DNA of 64,000 nt, from assembly GCA_020249435.1 (NCBI GenBank), contig JADCFQ010000007.1, positions 186,001 through 250,000 on the forward strand. The letters run 5' to 3'. This stretch comes from Roseomonas sp. (GTDB lineage: Bacteria; Pseudomonadota; Alphaproteobacteria; Acetobacterales; Acetobacteraceae). Position numbers and translations under genes: made by a program. The notes beneath the pieces are model-generated. The model saw only the letters and a list, made by a program, of their open reading frames with translations. It ran no database searches and was not told the origin of the DNA. Shown here one piece after another: positions 25,308 to 33,640 of this stretch; position 1 is the first letter of the stretch; each line of letters opens with the position of its first letter.

Positions 25308-26297
25308 TCAATCCGCCTGCACATTCCCCTGCCGCACCACGTCAAACCAACGCTGGCGTTCGCGTGTCACCAGCGCGGCGTAATCGGCGGGTGGGCCGCC
25401 GCGCGGGGTGGTGCCGCGCGCGGCCAATTGCTGGCGGACCGCCGGGTCATTCAGCGCGGCCTGCGCGACTTCGGCCATGCGCGCCACCACCGCGTCAGAG
25501 GCCGATTTATGCGCATGCAGGCCGAACCAGGCCTCCGCTTCAAAGCCCACCAGATTGAACTCGGCGCCAAGTTCCGAGACCGCCGGCACATTGGGCAGAT
25601 CGGGCAGGCGCTCGCGCGACGTCACCGCCAGCGCCACCACATTGCCATTCTGGATTTGCGGCAGCGCGGTTGGCAGATTGTCAATCAGGCTATCCACCTC
25701 GCCGCCGATCACCGCGGTCATGGCCGGGCCGGCGCCGCGATAGGGCACATGCTGTACGCGCACGCCGGCCAATTGGTTGATCAGCTCCCCGGTCAAATGG
25801 GTGGAGGTGCCATTGCCGGCGGAGGCGAAATTGCGCTCCCCTGGCTTGGCCTTGGCATCGCGCAGGAAGGCGCGAAGATCACCGCCCGGCACGCGGCGCG
25901 GATTGGCGACCCAGACATTGGGCACGGTCACCACCAGCGTGACCGCGCGGAAATCCGCTTCCGGATCATAGGCAAGGTTGCGGAACAGCGCCGGGCCAAT
26001 GGCGTGGGAGGCAATCTGGCTCAGGAACAGCGCGTGATCATCCGCTTCACGCGCAAAGCGCCCGGCGGCAAGCGTGCTGCCGGCGCCGGGCTGGTTTTCG
26101 ACAACCACATTGCGCCCGAGCCTATCGCGCATGGCGGCGGCCACCAGCCGCGCCACTACATCCGTGGTGCCCCCTGGCGGGAAGGGGCAGATCAGGCGCA
26201 GATCCTTATTCGGCCAGGCGCCTTGGGCGCGGAGTGCCGGCGCGGCGAGCAGCCCGGCAGCGGCAGCGATGGTGGTGCGGCGTGAAATCATTGTCAT
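25308..26297 (-). CDS. TctC/Bug-family periplasmic binding protein
   Basis: A 329-residue protein. It starts MTMISRRTTIAAAAGLLAAPALRAQ, a Tat-like twin-Arg signal (SRRT), then WPNKDLRLICPFPPGGTTDVVARL and VVVENQPGAGSTLAAG, and the typical VQHVPYRGAGPAMTAVIGGEVD. GGAGG lies nine bases before ATG 26297; the ORF-track start at 26534 overlaps the divergent nitrile hydratase. It heads the leftward RraA-thioesterase-HIBADH-ADH group and may bind that pathway's substrate. It is an orphan receptor. Confidence 0.92.
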   Translation of the reverse strand: MTMISRRTTIAAAAGLLAAPALRAQGAWPNKDLRLICPFPPGGTTDVVARLVAAAMRDRLGRNVVVENQPGAGSTLAAGRFAREADDHALFLSQIASHAIGPALFRNLAYDPEADFRAVTLVVTVPNVWVANPRRVPGGDLRAFLRDAKAKPGERNFASAGNGTSTHLTGELINQLAGVRVQHVPYRGAGPAMTAVIGGEVDSLIDNLPTALPQIQNGNVVALAVTSRERLPDLPNVPAVSELGAEFNLVGFEAEAWFGLHAHKSASDAVVARMAEVAQAALNDPAVRQQLAARGTTPRGGPPADYAALVTRERQRWFDVVRQGNVQAD

Positions 26298-26379
26298 GAG
26301 GTGTAGCCTCCTTCCCGGTTTCCCTGACGCTTTGCCTGAATTGCCGCCCCTGGCAAGATGGGATGATGGAGCACCCCGC

Positions 26380-27381
26380 ATGACCCCAAAGCCCGAAACC
26401 CTGCCGACCCATGATGTCGCCGGCCGCTTCGCCGCGCCGATTGACCAGACCGCGCATGAACCCGCGCATTGGGAGAAGGAGGCTGACGCGATCCGCCTGC
26501 TGCTGGCCGATAAAAAGCGCCAGATTTTCACCACCGATGAAAGCCGGCGCGTACAGGAAGCGCTCGACGCCGAGACCTATTGGAAGCTGCCCTATTATGA
26601 GCGCTGGATTCACGGTTTTTCGAGCTTGCTCAAGGAAAAGGGCGTCTTGCAGGAAACTGATCTGGCCACCGAAGAAGCGCGGCTGCGTGCCGCCGGGGAA
26701 GACAAGGTGGAAGACCCGCCTGCTGGGCATCACCACCACCATCATGATCACGATCACGATCACGACCATGATCACCACCCCTATCAGGAAGATGATGATG
26801 CGGGCGTCGCCGTGCTATCCCCCCTGCAATTGCGCGGGCGGGCAGTGCGCAATCTGCTGATCGCGCGTGGCATTCTGACTGCGGCTGAAATCCGCGCCCA
26901 GATTGAGGCGATGGATAGCCGGGGTGAGCATCTCGGCGCGCGGGTTGTGGTGCGCGCCTGGACCGATCCTGGTTTTGCCGCGCGGCTTGCTGCCGATGCC
27001 GGCGCGGCGGTGGAAGAATTGGGGCTGTCACGCGGCGAGACGGTGCTGACCGCCCTCTTCAATACGCCAGATGTGCATAATCTGGTCGTCTGCACGCTGT
27101 GTTCCTGTTATCCGCGCAGCGTGCTCGGCCGCCCGCCCGCCTGGTACAAAAGCCGCGCCTATCGCGCGCGGGCGGTGCGCGACCCGCGCGGGGTGCTGGC
27201 TGAGTTCGGCACGCATTTGCCGGACGGCACCAGCATTCGCGTGCATGATAGCAATGCGGAGCTGCGCTATCTGGTGGTGCCGCGCCGCCCCGCAGGAACC
27301 GAGGGCTGGGATGCAGCGAGGCTGGAGCAGCTTGTCACGCGCGATGCGATGATTGGCGTGACGGAAGCGCGCCAGCCGTAG
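26380..27381 (+). CDS. Nitrile hydratase beta-N-domain/alpha-subunit fusion, cobalt type
   Basis: A 333-residue single chain. Residues about 25-105 (HEPAHWEKEADAIRLLL...DAETYWKLPYYERWIHGFSSLLKEKGVL) look like the N-terminal helical domain of the nitrile hydratase beta subunit. Residues about 117-133 are a metal-binding-like run of 12 His and 5 Asp. Residues about 145-333 are an alpha subunit with the claw motif VCTLCSCY (238-243), Co-type because of Thr. The SH3-like C-terminal beta domain is absent. It should hydrate a nitrile to an amide, or act on thiocyanate-like substrates, if a partner exists. The start at 26380 has GGAG eight bases upstream. No activator gene is adjacent. Confidence 0.85.
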   Translation: MTPKPETLPTHDVAGRFAAPIDQTAHEPAHWEKEADAIRLLLADKKRQIFTTDESRRVQEALDAETYWKLPYYERWIHGFSSLLKEKGVLQETDLATEEARLRAAGEDKVEDPPAGHHHHHHDHDHDHDHDHHPYQEDDDAGVAVLSPLQLRGRAVRNLLIARGILTAAEIRAQIEAMDSRGEHLGARVVVRAWTDPGFAARLAADAGAAVEELGLSRGETVLTALFNTPDVHNLVVCTLCSCYPRSVLGRPPAWYKSRAYRARAVRDPRGVLAEFGTHLPDGTSIRVHDSNAELRYLVVPRRPAGTEGWDAARLEQLVTRDAMIGVTEARQP

Positions 27382-28146
27382 CTATAACCCGAGCCGTTCC
27401 TGATAACGCGCCCGCCAATCCGCGCCACTGATCCAGCGCTTGAGTGATGCCGCGTCTGCGGCCTCATTGCCCAGCGCCACCATCGCCCGCCACATCAGGG
27501 CGAGGTTGCAGGAAATCACCGGCGCGCCATCCACCTCCGGCTGCGCCAGAATGGCGCCGAGGGCGGGCATGCCGGTGCCGAGCAAGATAATCGCCTCAAC
27601 CCCCGCGCCCCGCATCGCGTCCAGCGCGGCGGCGGCATCACTCTCGGCGAGCGCATAGATCGGGTGAAAGGCCGCACCCGGTGTGGCGATGGCAACAACG
27701 CGCGCCACGTCAAAGCCGCGCGCCGTCCAATAGGCTGCCGAAGCTTCCGTCAGATCAGGCGGATAGGGCGAAACCAGGCCGATGCGTTTGGCGCCGAGCG
27801 CAGCAAAGGCATCGCACACCGAGCGGCCCGCAGTGATGAAGGGCACACGCGCGGAAAGCCGCGCGACGGCTGCATCCTCAGCCGCCGGCCCCACCAGATA
27901 GGAAGACCCCGTGCAGGCAAAGGCGATGGCACCCAGCGGCGCATTGGCGAATTGCGCGCAAGTGGCATCCAGCCCCGCGACATAATCGCGCAGCCGGTCA
28001 TTCAGGCTGGGCGCCGTGCTGACCAGCCGCGCGGTCAGCATCGCGGTTGCGGGCGGCAGCAGCAGCGAAAATTCCGGCTCCACGGTCGTATTGGCCTGCG
28101 GCGTCAGCACCCCAAGCAGGCCATTCCTTGCATAGGCGAGTGACAT
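27382..28146 (-). CDS. Asp/Glu racemase-like protein (maleate isomerase/arylmalonate decarboxylase group)
   Basis: A 254-residue two-domain racemase-fold protein beginning GLLGVLTPQANTTVEPEF, typical of maleate isomerase and arylmalonate decarboxylase. The first catalytic Cys is present (AFACTGSSYL, Cys78). Where the second is expected the sequence reads LLGTGMP, with no Cys. Maleate isomerase has both and arylmalonate decarboxylase only the second, so this is the reverse arrangement. ATG 28146 has GGAGG five bases upstream. It is convergent with the nitrile hydratase gene with no gap, and divergent from a TctC gene. The reaction is unknown. Confidence 0.82.
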   Translation of the reverse strand: MSLAYARNGLLGVLTPQANTTVEPEFSLLLPPATAMLTARLVSTAPSLNDRLRDYVAGLDATCAQFANAPLGAIAFACTGSSYLVGPAAEDAAVARLSARVPFITAGRSVCDAFAALGAKRIGLVSPYPPDLTEASAAYWTARGFDVARVVAIATPGAAFHPIYALAESDAAAALDAMRGAGVEAIILLGTGMPALGAILAQPEVDGAPVISCNLALMWRAMVALGNEAADAASLKRWISGADWRARYQERLGL

Positions 28147-28225
28147 GGCATCCTCCGCCACCATGAAGACATGGCCGCGGCTTTCGGTCTATGGAACGTG
28201 CAAATTTCCGTCGGGAAGCATCACC

Positions 28226-29182
28226 ATGAATACCACCAAGCGCCGCGCCATCCTGGCCGCCATGCTGGCCTCACCTGCGCTCTGTGCCCACGCGCAAACC
28301 GCGCGGCCCATGCGCTTCATTGTTCCCTTCCCGCCCGGCGGCACGGCGGATTTGCTGGCACGACTGGTGGCACGGGAGATGGAAATGCGCCTCGGCGCGC
28401 CGGTGGTGGTCGAAAACCGTGCTGGCGCGGGGGGTGTTGTCGGCAGTGATTCGGTCGCGAAAAGCCCAGGCGATGGGACGACCATTCTGCTTTCCAACAT
28501 CGCCTCCCAGGGCATCGCGCCGGCCATTTTGCCCAGCATGCCCTATGATGTGCTGCGCGATTTCACCCATATCGGCCTGCTCGCCGCGGTGCCGAGTGCG
28601 ATTGCGGTCTCCGCCACCGGCCCCTGGCAGAACCTGCCCGCGCTGATCGCCGCCGCGCGCGAAAAACCGGGCAGCATTCGCTTCGGGTCCAATGGCAATG
28701 GCACGTCGTCTCACGCCAAGCTCGAAATCCTGAAGCGGCTGGCGGGGGTGGATATCACCCATGTGCCCTATCGCGGTGCAGCGCCGGCGGCGACGGATGT
28801 GATCGCCGGCAATATTGATGGGCTGATCGCGGCCATCCCCGATGTCGGGCGCAATGAACGGCTACGCTTGCTCGCCATGACCACGCCGGAACGCCTGCCG
28901 CGCTGGCCGGATGTGCCATCGGTCGCGGAACTCGGCCTCGGGCAATTGGTGGCGGCGAATTGGTTCGGCATTAGTGGCCCGGCAGGCATTGCGGCGCCCG
29001 TGGCGGATCGGCTGAACGCGGCCTTGGTGGAAAGCCTGGCCACGCCCGCCATTGCTGAACGTCTGGTGGAATTGGGCGCTGCCCCCAATCGGCTGGACCG
29101 CCCTGGCTTCACCGCGCTGGTGGAGGCCGACATGAAGCGCTGGGCGCAGATTGTGCGGGATGCCGGCATCAAGGCGGACTAA
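28226..29182 (+). CDS. TctC/Bug-family periplasmic binding protein
   Basis: A 318-residue orphan receptor: signal MNTTKRRAILAAMLASPALCAHAQ, then RPMRFIVPFPPGGTADLLARL, VVENRAGAGGVVGSD, and THVPYRGAAPAATDVIAGNID. The start at 28226 is the first codon that gives a proper signal peptide; the ORF-track start at 28145 does not. It is divergent from the racemase-like gene with 79 bases between, and followed by a terminator. Its ligand may be a substrate of that enzyme, a guess from position. Confidence 0.92.
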   Translation: MNTTKRRAILAAMLASPALCAHAQTARPMRFIVPFPPGGTADLLARLVAREMEMRLGAPVVVENRAGAGGVVGSDSVAKSPGDGTTILLSNIASQGIAPAILPSMPYDVLRDFTHIGLLAAVPSAIAVSATGPWQNLPALIAAAREKPGSIRFGSNGNGTSSHAKLEILKRLAGVDITHVPYRGAAPAATDVIAGNIDGLIAAIPDVGRNERLRLLAMTTPERLPRWPDVPSVAELGLGQLVAANWFGISGPAGIAAPVADRLNAALVESLATPAIAERLVELGAAPNRLDRPGFTALVEADMKRWAQIVRDAGIKAD

Positions 29183-29240
29183 TACGGCTGGCACGGTGAT
29201 TGCCTAGCTTCCAGGCATAGGCGGCGATATCGCGGGAAAC

Positions 29241-29262
29241 CGGGCCATTCTGCCCGTTTTTT
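29241..29262 (+). terminator. Rho-independent terminator
   Basis: CGGGC-CATTCT-GCCCG followed directly by TTTTTT, in the gap between two rightward TctC genes. A short stem but a strong T-run, so the two genes are probably separate transcripts. Confidence 0.62.
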
Positions 29263-29300
29263 GGGCGGTAGATGCCAGTCTGACAGCAAGGAGCATTCGC

Positions 29301-30293
29301 ATGAACCGTCGTCGTCTTCTTGGCCTCACCGGGGGCGCCATTGCCGGCGCGCTGGCAAGCCCAGGCATCCTCTCCGCGCAAAGCGGCGCCTGGCCCAGCC
29401 GCGGGTCCATCCGCCTGATTGCGCAATTCCCGCCGGGGGGCCTGGTGGATACCGTGAGCCGCCTTATGGCCCCTGCCCTATCCCAGGCGCTTGGCCAGAC
29501 CGTGGTGGTGGAAAACCGCGCTGGCGCCGGTGGCGTGATCGGCACGGATTTCGTGGCCAAGCAACCCGCCGATGGCTATACGCTGCTGGTGTCGCACGCT
29601 TCGGTGCATGTCTTCTCGGCGGCGACCATGCCAACCCTGCCCTTCAACCCGATCACGGATTTCACCCATATCGGGCTTTTGGTGGAAGCGCCGAATGTGC
29701 TGCTGGTGAAGGCGGAATCGCCCTTCAAGACGCTGGCGGATTACATTGACGCGGCAAAGAAGCGCCCGGTGCGCTTCGGGTCTTCGGGCATTGGCTCAGC
29801 GCCGCATCTGCTGGGTGCCATGCTGACCGGCGAGGCCAAGCTCACCAATCTGGATCACGTGCCCTATCGCGGCAGCGCGCCCGCGATGCAGGATCTGATG
29901 GCCAATCAGATCGAAAGCCTGATTGATCCCATCACCACCAATGTGCAGCTGATGAAGGATGGCGTGCTACGCGCACTGGCGGTTTCATCGCCGCAGCGCC
30001 TGCCGGCCTTCCCGAATGTGCCGACCTTTGCCGAGCTTGGCTTTGGTAAGCTGACGTCAGCGCAATGGCTTGGGCTTTCCGCACCAAAGGGCCTGCCGCA
30101 GCCGATCGTGGACAAGCTCGCTGGCCTGATTGATCCCATCCTGTCACGGCCGGAATTGATGACGCGGTTTGAGGAATTGCAGACCCTGCCGCGCCGTCCT
30201 TCGCCCATGAACGGCGATTTCGTGAAAATCATGCGTGAGCAGATCACGGAATGGACGGCGGTCGCGAAGCAATTCGATATCGTTGTGACCTGA
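29301..30293 (+). CDS. TctC/Bug-family periplasmic binding protein
   Basis: A 330-residue receptor with signal MNRRRLLGLTGGAIAGALASPGILSAQ, which includes a twin-Arg-like start. The family blocks are WPSRGSIRLIAQFPPGGLVDTVSRL, VVENRAGAGGVIGTDFVAKQPADGYTLL and DHVPYRGSAPAMQDLMANQIE. AAGGAG precedes the ATG. It has no permease neighbour. The gene before it is another TctC, but identity between the two is clearly limited, so this is not a recent tandem copy. Confidence 0.93.
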   Translation: MNRRRLLGLTGGAIAGALASPGILSAQSGAWPSRGSIRLIAQFPPGGLVDTVSRLMAPALSQALGQTVVVENRAGAGGVIGTDFVAKQPADGYTLLVSHASVHVFSAATMPTLPFNPITDFTHIGLLVEAPNVLLVKAESPFKTLADYIDAAKKRPVRFGSSGIGSAPHLLGAMLTGEAKLTNLDHVPYRGSAPAMQDLMANQIESLIDPITTNVQLMKDGVLRALAVSSPQRLPAFPNVPTFAELGFGKLTSAQWLGLSAPKGLPQPIVDKLAGLIDPILSRPELMTRFEELQTLPRRPSPMNGDFVKIMREQITEWTAVAKQFDIVVT

Positions 30294-30300
30294 TGTTAGG

Positions 30301-30332
30301 CACCCCGCCCGCTGCCTTGCGCGGGCGGGGTG
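30301..30332. terminator. Bidirectional hairpin between convergent genes
   Basis: CACCCCGCCCGC-TGCCTTGC-GCGGGCGGGGTG is a perfect 12-base stem with an eight-base loop in the 44-base gap between the TctC gene and the convergent deacetylase. The flanking T-runs are poor, but the position and stability fit a shared terminator. Confidence 0.6.
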
Positions 30333-30337
30333 AACCC

Positions 30338-31240
30338 TTACTTCATGCCAGCCTGGGTCTTGCACCAGCGCGCCACTTCCTCATGCGTCGCGAACCAGAC
30401 ATCGCCGAAACTTTTCATGTGCTGCACCAGCCGATCCAGCAGCGCGATGCGGCTCCGATGGCCGATCACATGCGGGTGCATGGTCAGCAGGAACAAGCCG
30501 CCTTCACGATAGGCGCCTTCGAATTCGGCGGTGAAAACCTCCTCCACGCTTGAAGGGGGCGTATAGGGGCGAAGTGCCGAAAAACGCAGCATATTGAAAT
30601 AAACCGCATCATCTCGGATCCATTCCGGCGGCAATTCCACAATGCCGGTGGGCTTGCCCTGATCCAGCAATTCATAGGCATCATCATCGGCCATCAGTGA
30701 TGAGTCATACAGCAAGCCCAATTCGCGAATGATCGAAAGCGTATCCACCGAAAAATCCCAGGACGCGGTGCGGATACCAACCGGGCGCCGGCCTGTCAGT
30801 TTTTCCAGCGTATCGGCTGCGCGGAAGGTAAGGTCGCGTTCCACACCCGGCGGCAATTGCGTATTGGCTTCATGAATCCAGGAATGGATGCCGATCTCAT
30901 GGCCCTCATCCGCTACACCGCGCACCTCATCCGGATGCAACAGCGCCGAAACAGCAGGGTAGAAGAAGCTTGCCTTGATATCATGCCGCGCCAGCAGCGC
31001 ACGGATGCGCGGCACGCCTTGGCGGGCGCCATATTGCCCCTGGCTGATCCGCATCGGGCTTTCATCGGCATCGCGGAGCGGAATGGTCTCATGATCCGCA
31101 TCGAAGGAAAGCGAAACACAGCAGCGCGCCCCATTCGGCCAGGACGCGGGGGCGAGTGACCGGCCGGCGCGGGCGCGGCCCACAATCTCGCGCCATTGCG
31201 CTTCGGGCCATTCCCAGGGTTTGGCGGCTTTGTCATTCAT
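30338..31240 (-). CDS. Polysaccharide deacetylase family protein
   Basis: A 300-residue NodB-fold hydrolase. It shows SLSFDADHE (motif 1 Asp pair), EIGIHSWIHEANT (HxxxH metal motif), GIRTASWDFS, and LFLLTMHPHVIGH (late His). No signal peptide, so it is cytoplasmic and probably acts on small amides rather than peptidoglycan. The ATG at 31240 (MNDKAAKPWEWP) is preferred to 31306. It is divergent from an amidase gene by 64 bases, and the two may serve one pathway. Confidence 0.88.
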   Translation of the reverse strand: MNDKAAKPWEWPEAQWREIVGRARAGRSLAPASWPNGARCCVSLSFDADHETIPLRDADESPMRISQGQYGARQGVPRIRALLARHDIKASFFYPAVSALLHPDEVRGVADEGHEIGIHSWIHEANTQLPPGVERDLTFRAADTLEKLTGRRPVGIRTASWDFSVDTLSIIRELGLLYDSSLMADDDAYELLDQGKPTGIVELPPEWIRDDAVYFNMLRFSALRPYTPPSSVEEVFTAEFEGAYREGGLFLLTMHPHVIGHRSRIALLDRLVQHMKSFGDVWFATHEEVARWCKTQAGMK

Positions 31241-31304
31241 CGGGGGTTCTCCTGCCTGCAATCCGGGGCCATGCTGCACCCATAGCCAGAATACCGGAAC
31301 CCCC

Positions 31305-32711
31305 ATGAGCGATACCGATCCCGCCCTGATGTCTGCCGAGACCTTGCTCGGCCTTTATGCGCGCCGGCGGCTTTCGCCGGTGGAGGCGCTGAAGGCGGTG
31401 ATGGAACGCGTCGCGCGCTACAATCCTTGGGTCAATGCCTTTGCCGCCATGAACCCACGCGCGCTACATGCGGCGGGGGAATCCGAAGCGCGCTGGCAGG
31501 CGGGCCGCCCCATGGGTGCGCTGGATGGCGTACCGTCCACGGTGAAGGATTTGCTGAATATGGCGGGCTTCCCGACCAGGCGCGGTAGCCGCAGCACGGA
31601 TACGACGCCGGCGGTTGAAGACGCCCCCGCGGTGCTCGGGCTGAAGCAGGCGGGTGCGGTGATCATCGGCAAGACCACCACCACGGAATTCGGCTGGAAA
31701 TCGCCGGGCGATTGCCCTTTGCATGGCATTACGCGCAATCCCTGGAACCCCAAGCGCACGCCAGGCGGGTCATCCTCCGGCGCGGGGGCGGCAGGTGCGG
31801 CCTGTTTCGGGGCGCTGCATATCGGGACGGATGCGGGCGGGTCCATTCGCATTCCGGCAGCGTTTTGTGGGCTGGTCGGCATGAAGCCGTCCTTCGGGCG
31901 CATCCCGCAATGGCCGCTTGGCGCCTTTGGCCATGTTGCGGTGGCAGGCCCCATGACACGCACGGTGCGCGATGCTGCGCTGATGTTTGGCGCCATGGCG
32001 CGGCATGATCTGCGCGACCCCTATGCGCTGCCGGATGACCCGCGCGATTGGTTGGCAGGCATTGAAGATGGTGTGGCCGGCATGCGCGTTGCCGTGGTGC
32101 GCCGCATGGGCTTTGCACCCCCCCTGGATGCGGAAGGCGAAGCAGCATTGGCCGGCGCCGCGCAGCTTCTGGAAGAACAGGGCGCGCATGTTGAGGAAGC
32201 CGATCTTGGCCTGCCCGATACCCGCGCCATTTTCGGCCGCGTCTGGGGTGTTGCGCTTTCCCGCATCATCGCGACCACGCCGGAAGACAAGCGCGACTTG
32301 CTCGATGCCGGCATTGCCGAGGTTGCGGCGCGCGAGGGCGAAATGCTCGCCGTGGATTATTTGGCGGCCGAGGCAATGCGCCTGGAAGCCGCCCATGCCA
32401 TGGCGCGGTTTCATCAGCGCTATGACCTGGTGCTGACCGCCTGCACACCGACGGCTGCCTTTGCCGCCGATCAACCAACCATCCGCCCGGCGGAGGCGCT
32501 GTGGCGCGATTGGGCGCCCTGGACCTTCGCCTTCAACCTGACGCGCCAACCGGCGATTTCGGTGCCGGTGGCTTTGGATTCGGAAGGCATGCCGCGTGCG
32601 GTGCAGATAGTGGCGCCGCTCTATCGCGATGATCTGGCGCTGCGCGGCGCGCGGGCCTTGGAAAACGCCGCCAGCCTGCCCCTGGCGAATCCTACGGAAA
32701 GCGCTACCTGA
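31305..32711 (+). CDS. Amidase (amidase signature family)
   Basis: A 468-residue amidase. The Ser-cisSer-Lys triad is visible: Lys in VPSTVKDLLNMAG, Ser in PGGSSSGAGAA, and Ser in GTDAGGSIRIPAAFCGLVGMKP. These enzymes hydrolyse amides to acid and ammonia. The start MSDTDPALMSAETLLGLY at 31305 fits the family; the ORF-track start at 31221 lies over the divergent gene. It is followed by FAH-family and TctC genes at 28 and 25 bases, so a rightward operon amidase-FAH-TctC is likely. Confidence 0.93.
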   Translation: MSDTDPALMSAETLLGLYARRRLSPVEALKAVMERVARYNPWVNAFAAMNPRALHAAGESEARWQAGRPMGALDGVPSTVKDLLNMAGFPTRRGSRSTDTTPAVEDAPAVLGLKQAGAVIIGKTTTTEFGWKSPGDCPLHGITRNPWNPKRTPGGSSSGAGAAGAACFGALHIGTDAGGSIRIPAAFCGLVGMKPSFGRIPQWPLGAFGHVAVAGPMTRTVRDAALMFGAMARHDLRDPYALPDDPRDWLAGIEDGVAGMRVAVVRRMGFAPPLDAEGEAALAGAAQLLEEQGAHVEEADLGLPDTRAIFGRVWGVALSRIIATTPEDKRDLLDAGIAEVAAREGEMLAVDYLAAEAMRLEAAHAMARFHQRYDLVLTACTPTAAFAADQPTIRPAEALWRDWAPWTFAFNLTRQPAISVPVALDSEGMPRAVQIVAPLYRDDLALRGARALENAASLPLANPTESAT

Positions 32712-32739
32712 GGCGCTGGATGACATTGAGGATGAACTG

Positions 32740-33615
32740 ATGCGTTTGGTCACTTTTTCGGATGGTTCGGGCACGCGCATTGGCGCGCTTGATGCAGCGG
32801 GCGCTCTGCGAGACATTGCTGCCGCCGCGCCATCCTTGCCGCGCGATATGCTTGGGCTGATTGCGGCGGGCGCAGCAGCGCTGGCGGCAGCGCGCGATGC
32901 GCTGGGCAAGGCGCCGGTGGTGGCGGGTGCGAAAATCCTCGCCCCCATTCCGCGCCCGCCCAAGAATGTGTTTTGTGTTGGCAAGAACTATCATGAACAC
33001 GCCAAGGAATTTGCGGGATCGGGTTTTGATGGCGGGGCCAAGGATGTGGTGCCGCCCTTCCCTGTTGTTTTCTCCAAGCCGCATACCGCCATCATCGCCA
33101 CCGGCGAACCCATCCTGAGTGATTTGGACCCGACGGGTGGGCTTGATTACGAAGGCGAATTGGCGATTGTGATCGGCCAGGGAGGGCGTGGTATTGGGAA
33201 GGCTGCCGCGCTTTCGCATGTGTTTGGCTATACCATCATCAATGATGTGACCGCGCGGCATTTGCAAAAGCGCCATAGCCAATGGGTGCTCGGCAAGGGT
33301 TTGGACAGTTTCTGCCCAATGGGCCCCGCCATCCTGACTGCCGATGAAGCGCCTGATCCCACCAAGCTGCGCCTGATTACGCATGTGAATGGTGAAAAGC
33401 GGCAGGATGCGTTGGTGGCGGATTTGATCTTTGATGTGCCGACGCTCATTGAAGCGATCAGCGCCGCCATCACGCTTGAACCCGGCGATGTGATTGCAAC
33501 CGGCACGCCGGTTGGCGTTGGCATTGGCTTCACCCCGCCGAAATTCCTGCAAAAGGGCGATAGCGTGCGGATTGAAATCAGCGGCATAGGTGTGCTCGAA
33601 AACCCTGTCGCCTGA
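32740..33615 (+). CDS. Fumarylacetoacetate hydrolase family protein
   Basis: A 291-residue FAH-fold enzyme with FCVGKNYHEHAKE, VFSKPHTAI, the metal acids in GLDYEGELAIVIG, YTIINDVTARHLQ and GDVIATGTPVGVG. Members cleave or hydrate acylpyruvates, oxaloacetate or hydroxymuconate-type acids. The ATG at 32740 has GAGG eight bases upstream; the ORF-track start at 32629 is within the amidase gene. The neighbours suggest an amide-containing or diacid substrate whose carbon skeleton ends in a beta-keto acid. Confidence 0.9.
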   Translation: MRLVTFSDGSGTRIGALDAAGALRDIAAAAPSLPRDMLGLIAAGAAALAAARDALGKAPVVAGAKILAPIPRPPKNVFCVGKNYHEHAKEFAGSGFDGGAKDVVPPFPVVFSKPHTAIIATGEPILSDLDPTGGLDYEGELAIVIGQGGRGIGKAAALSHVFGYTIINDVTARHLQKRHSQWVLGKGLDSFCPMGPAILTADEAPDPTKLRLITHVNGEKRQDALVADLIFDVPTLIEAISAAITLEPGDVIATGTPVGVGIGFTPPKFLQKGDSVRIEISGIGVLENPVA

Positions 33616-33640
33616 AGCAACAAAACCGGGAGGATCAAAC

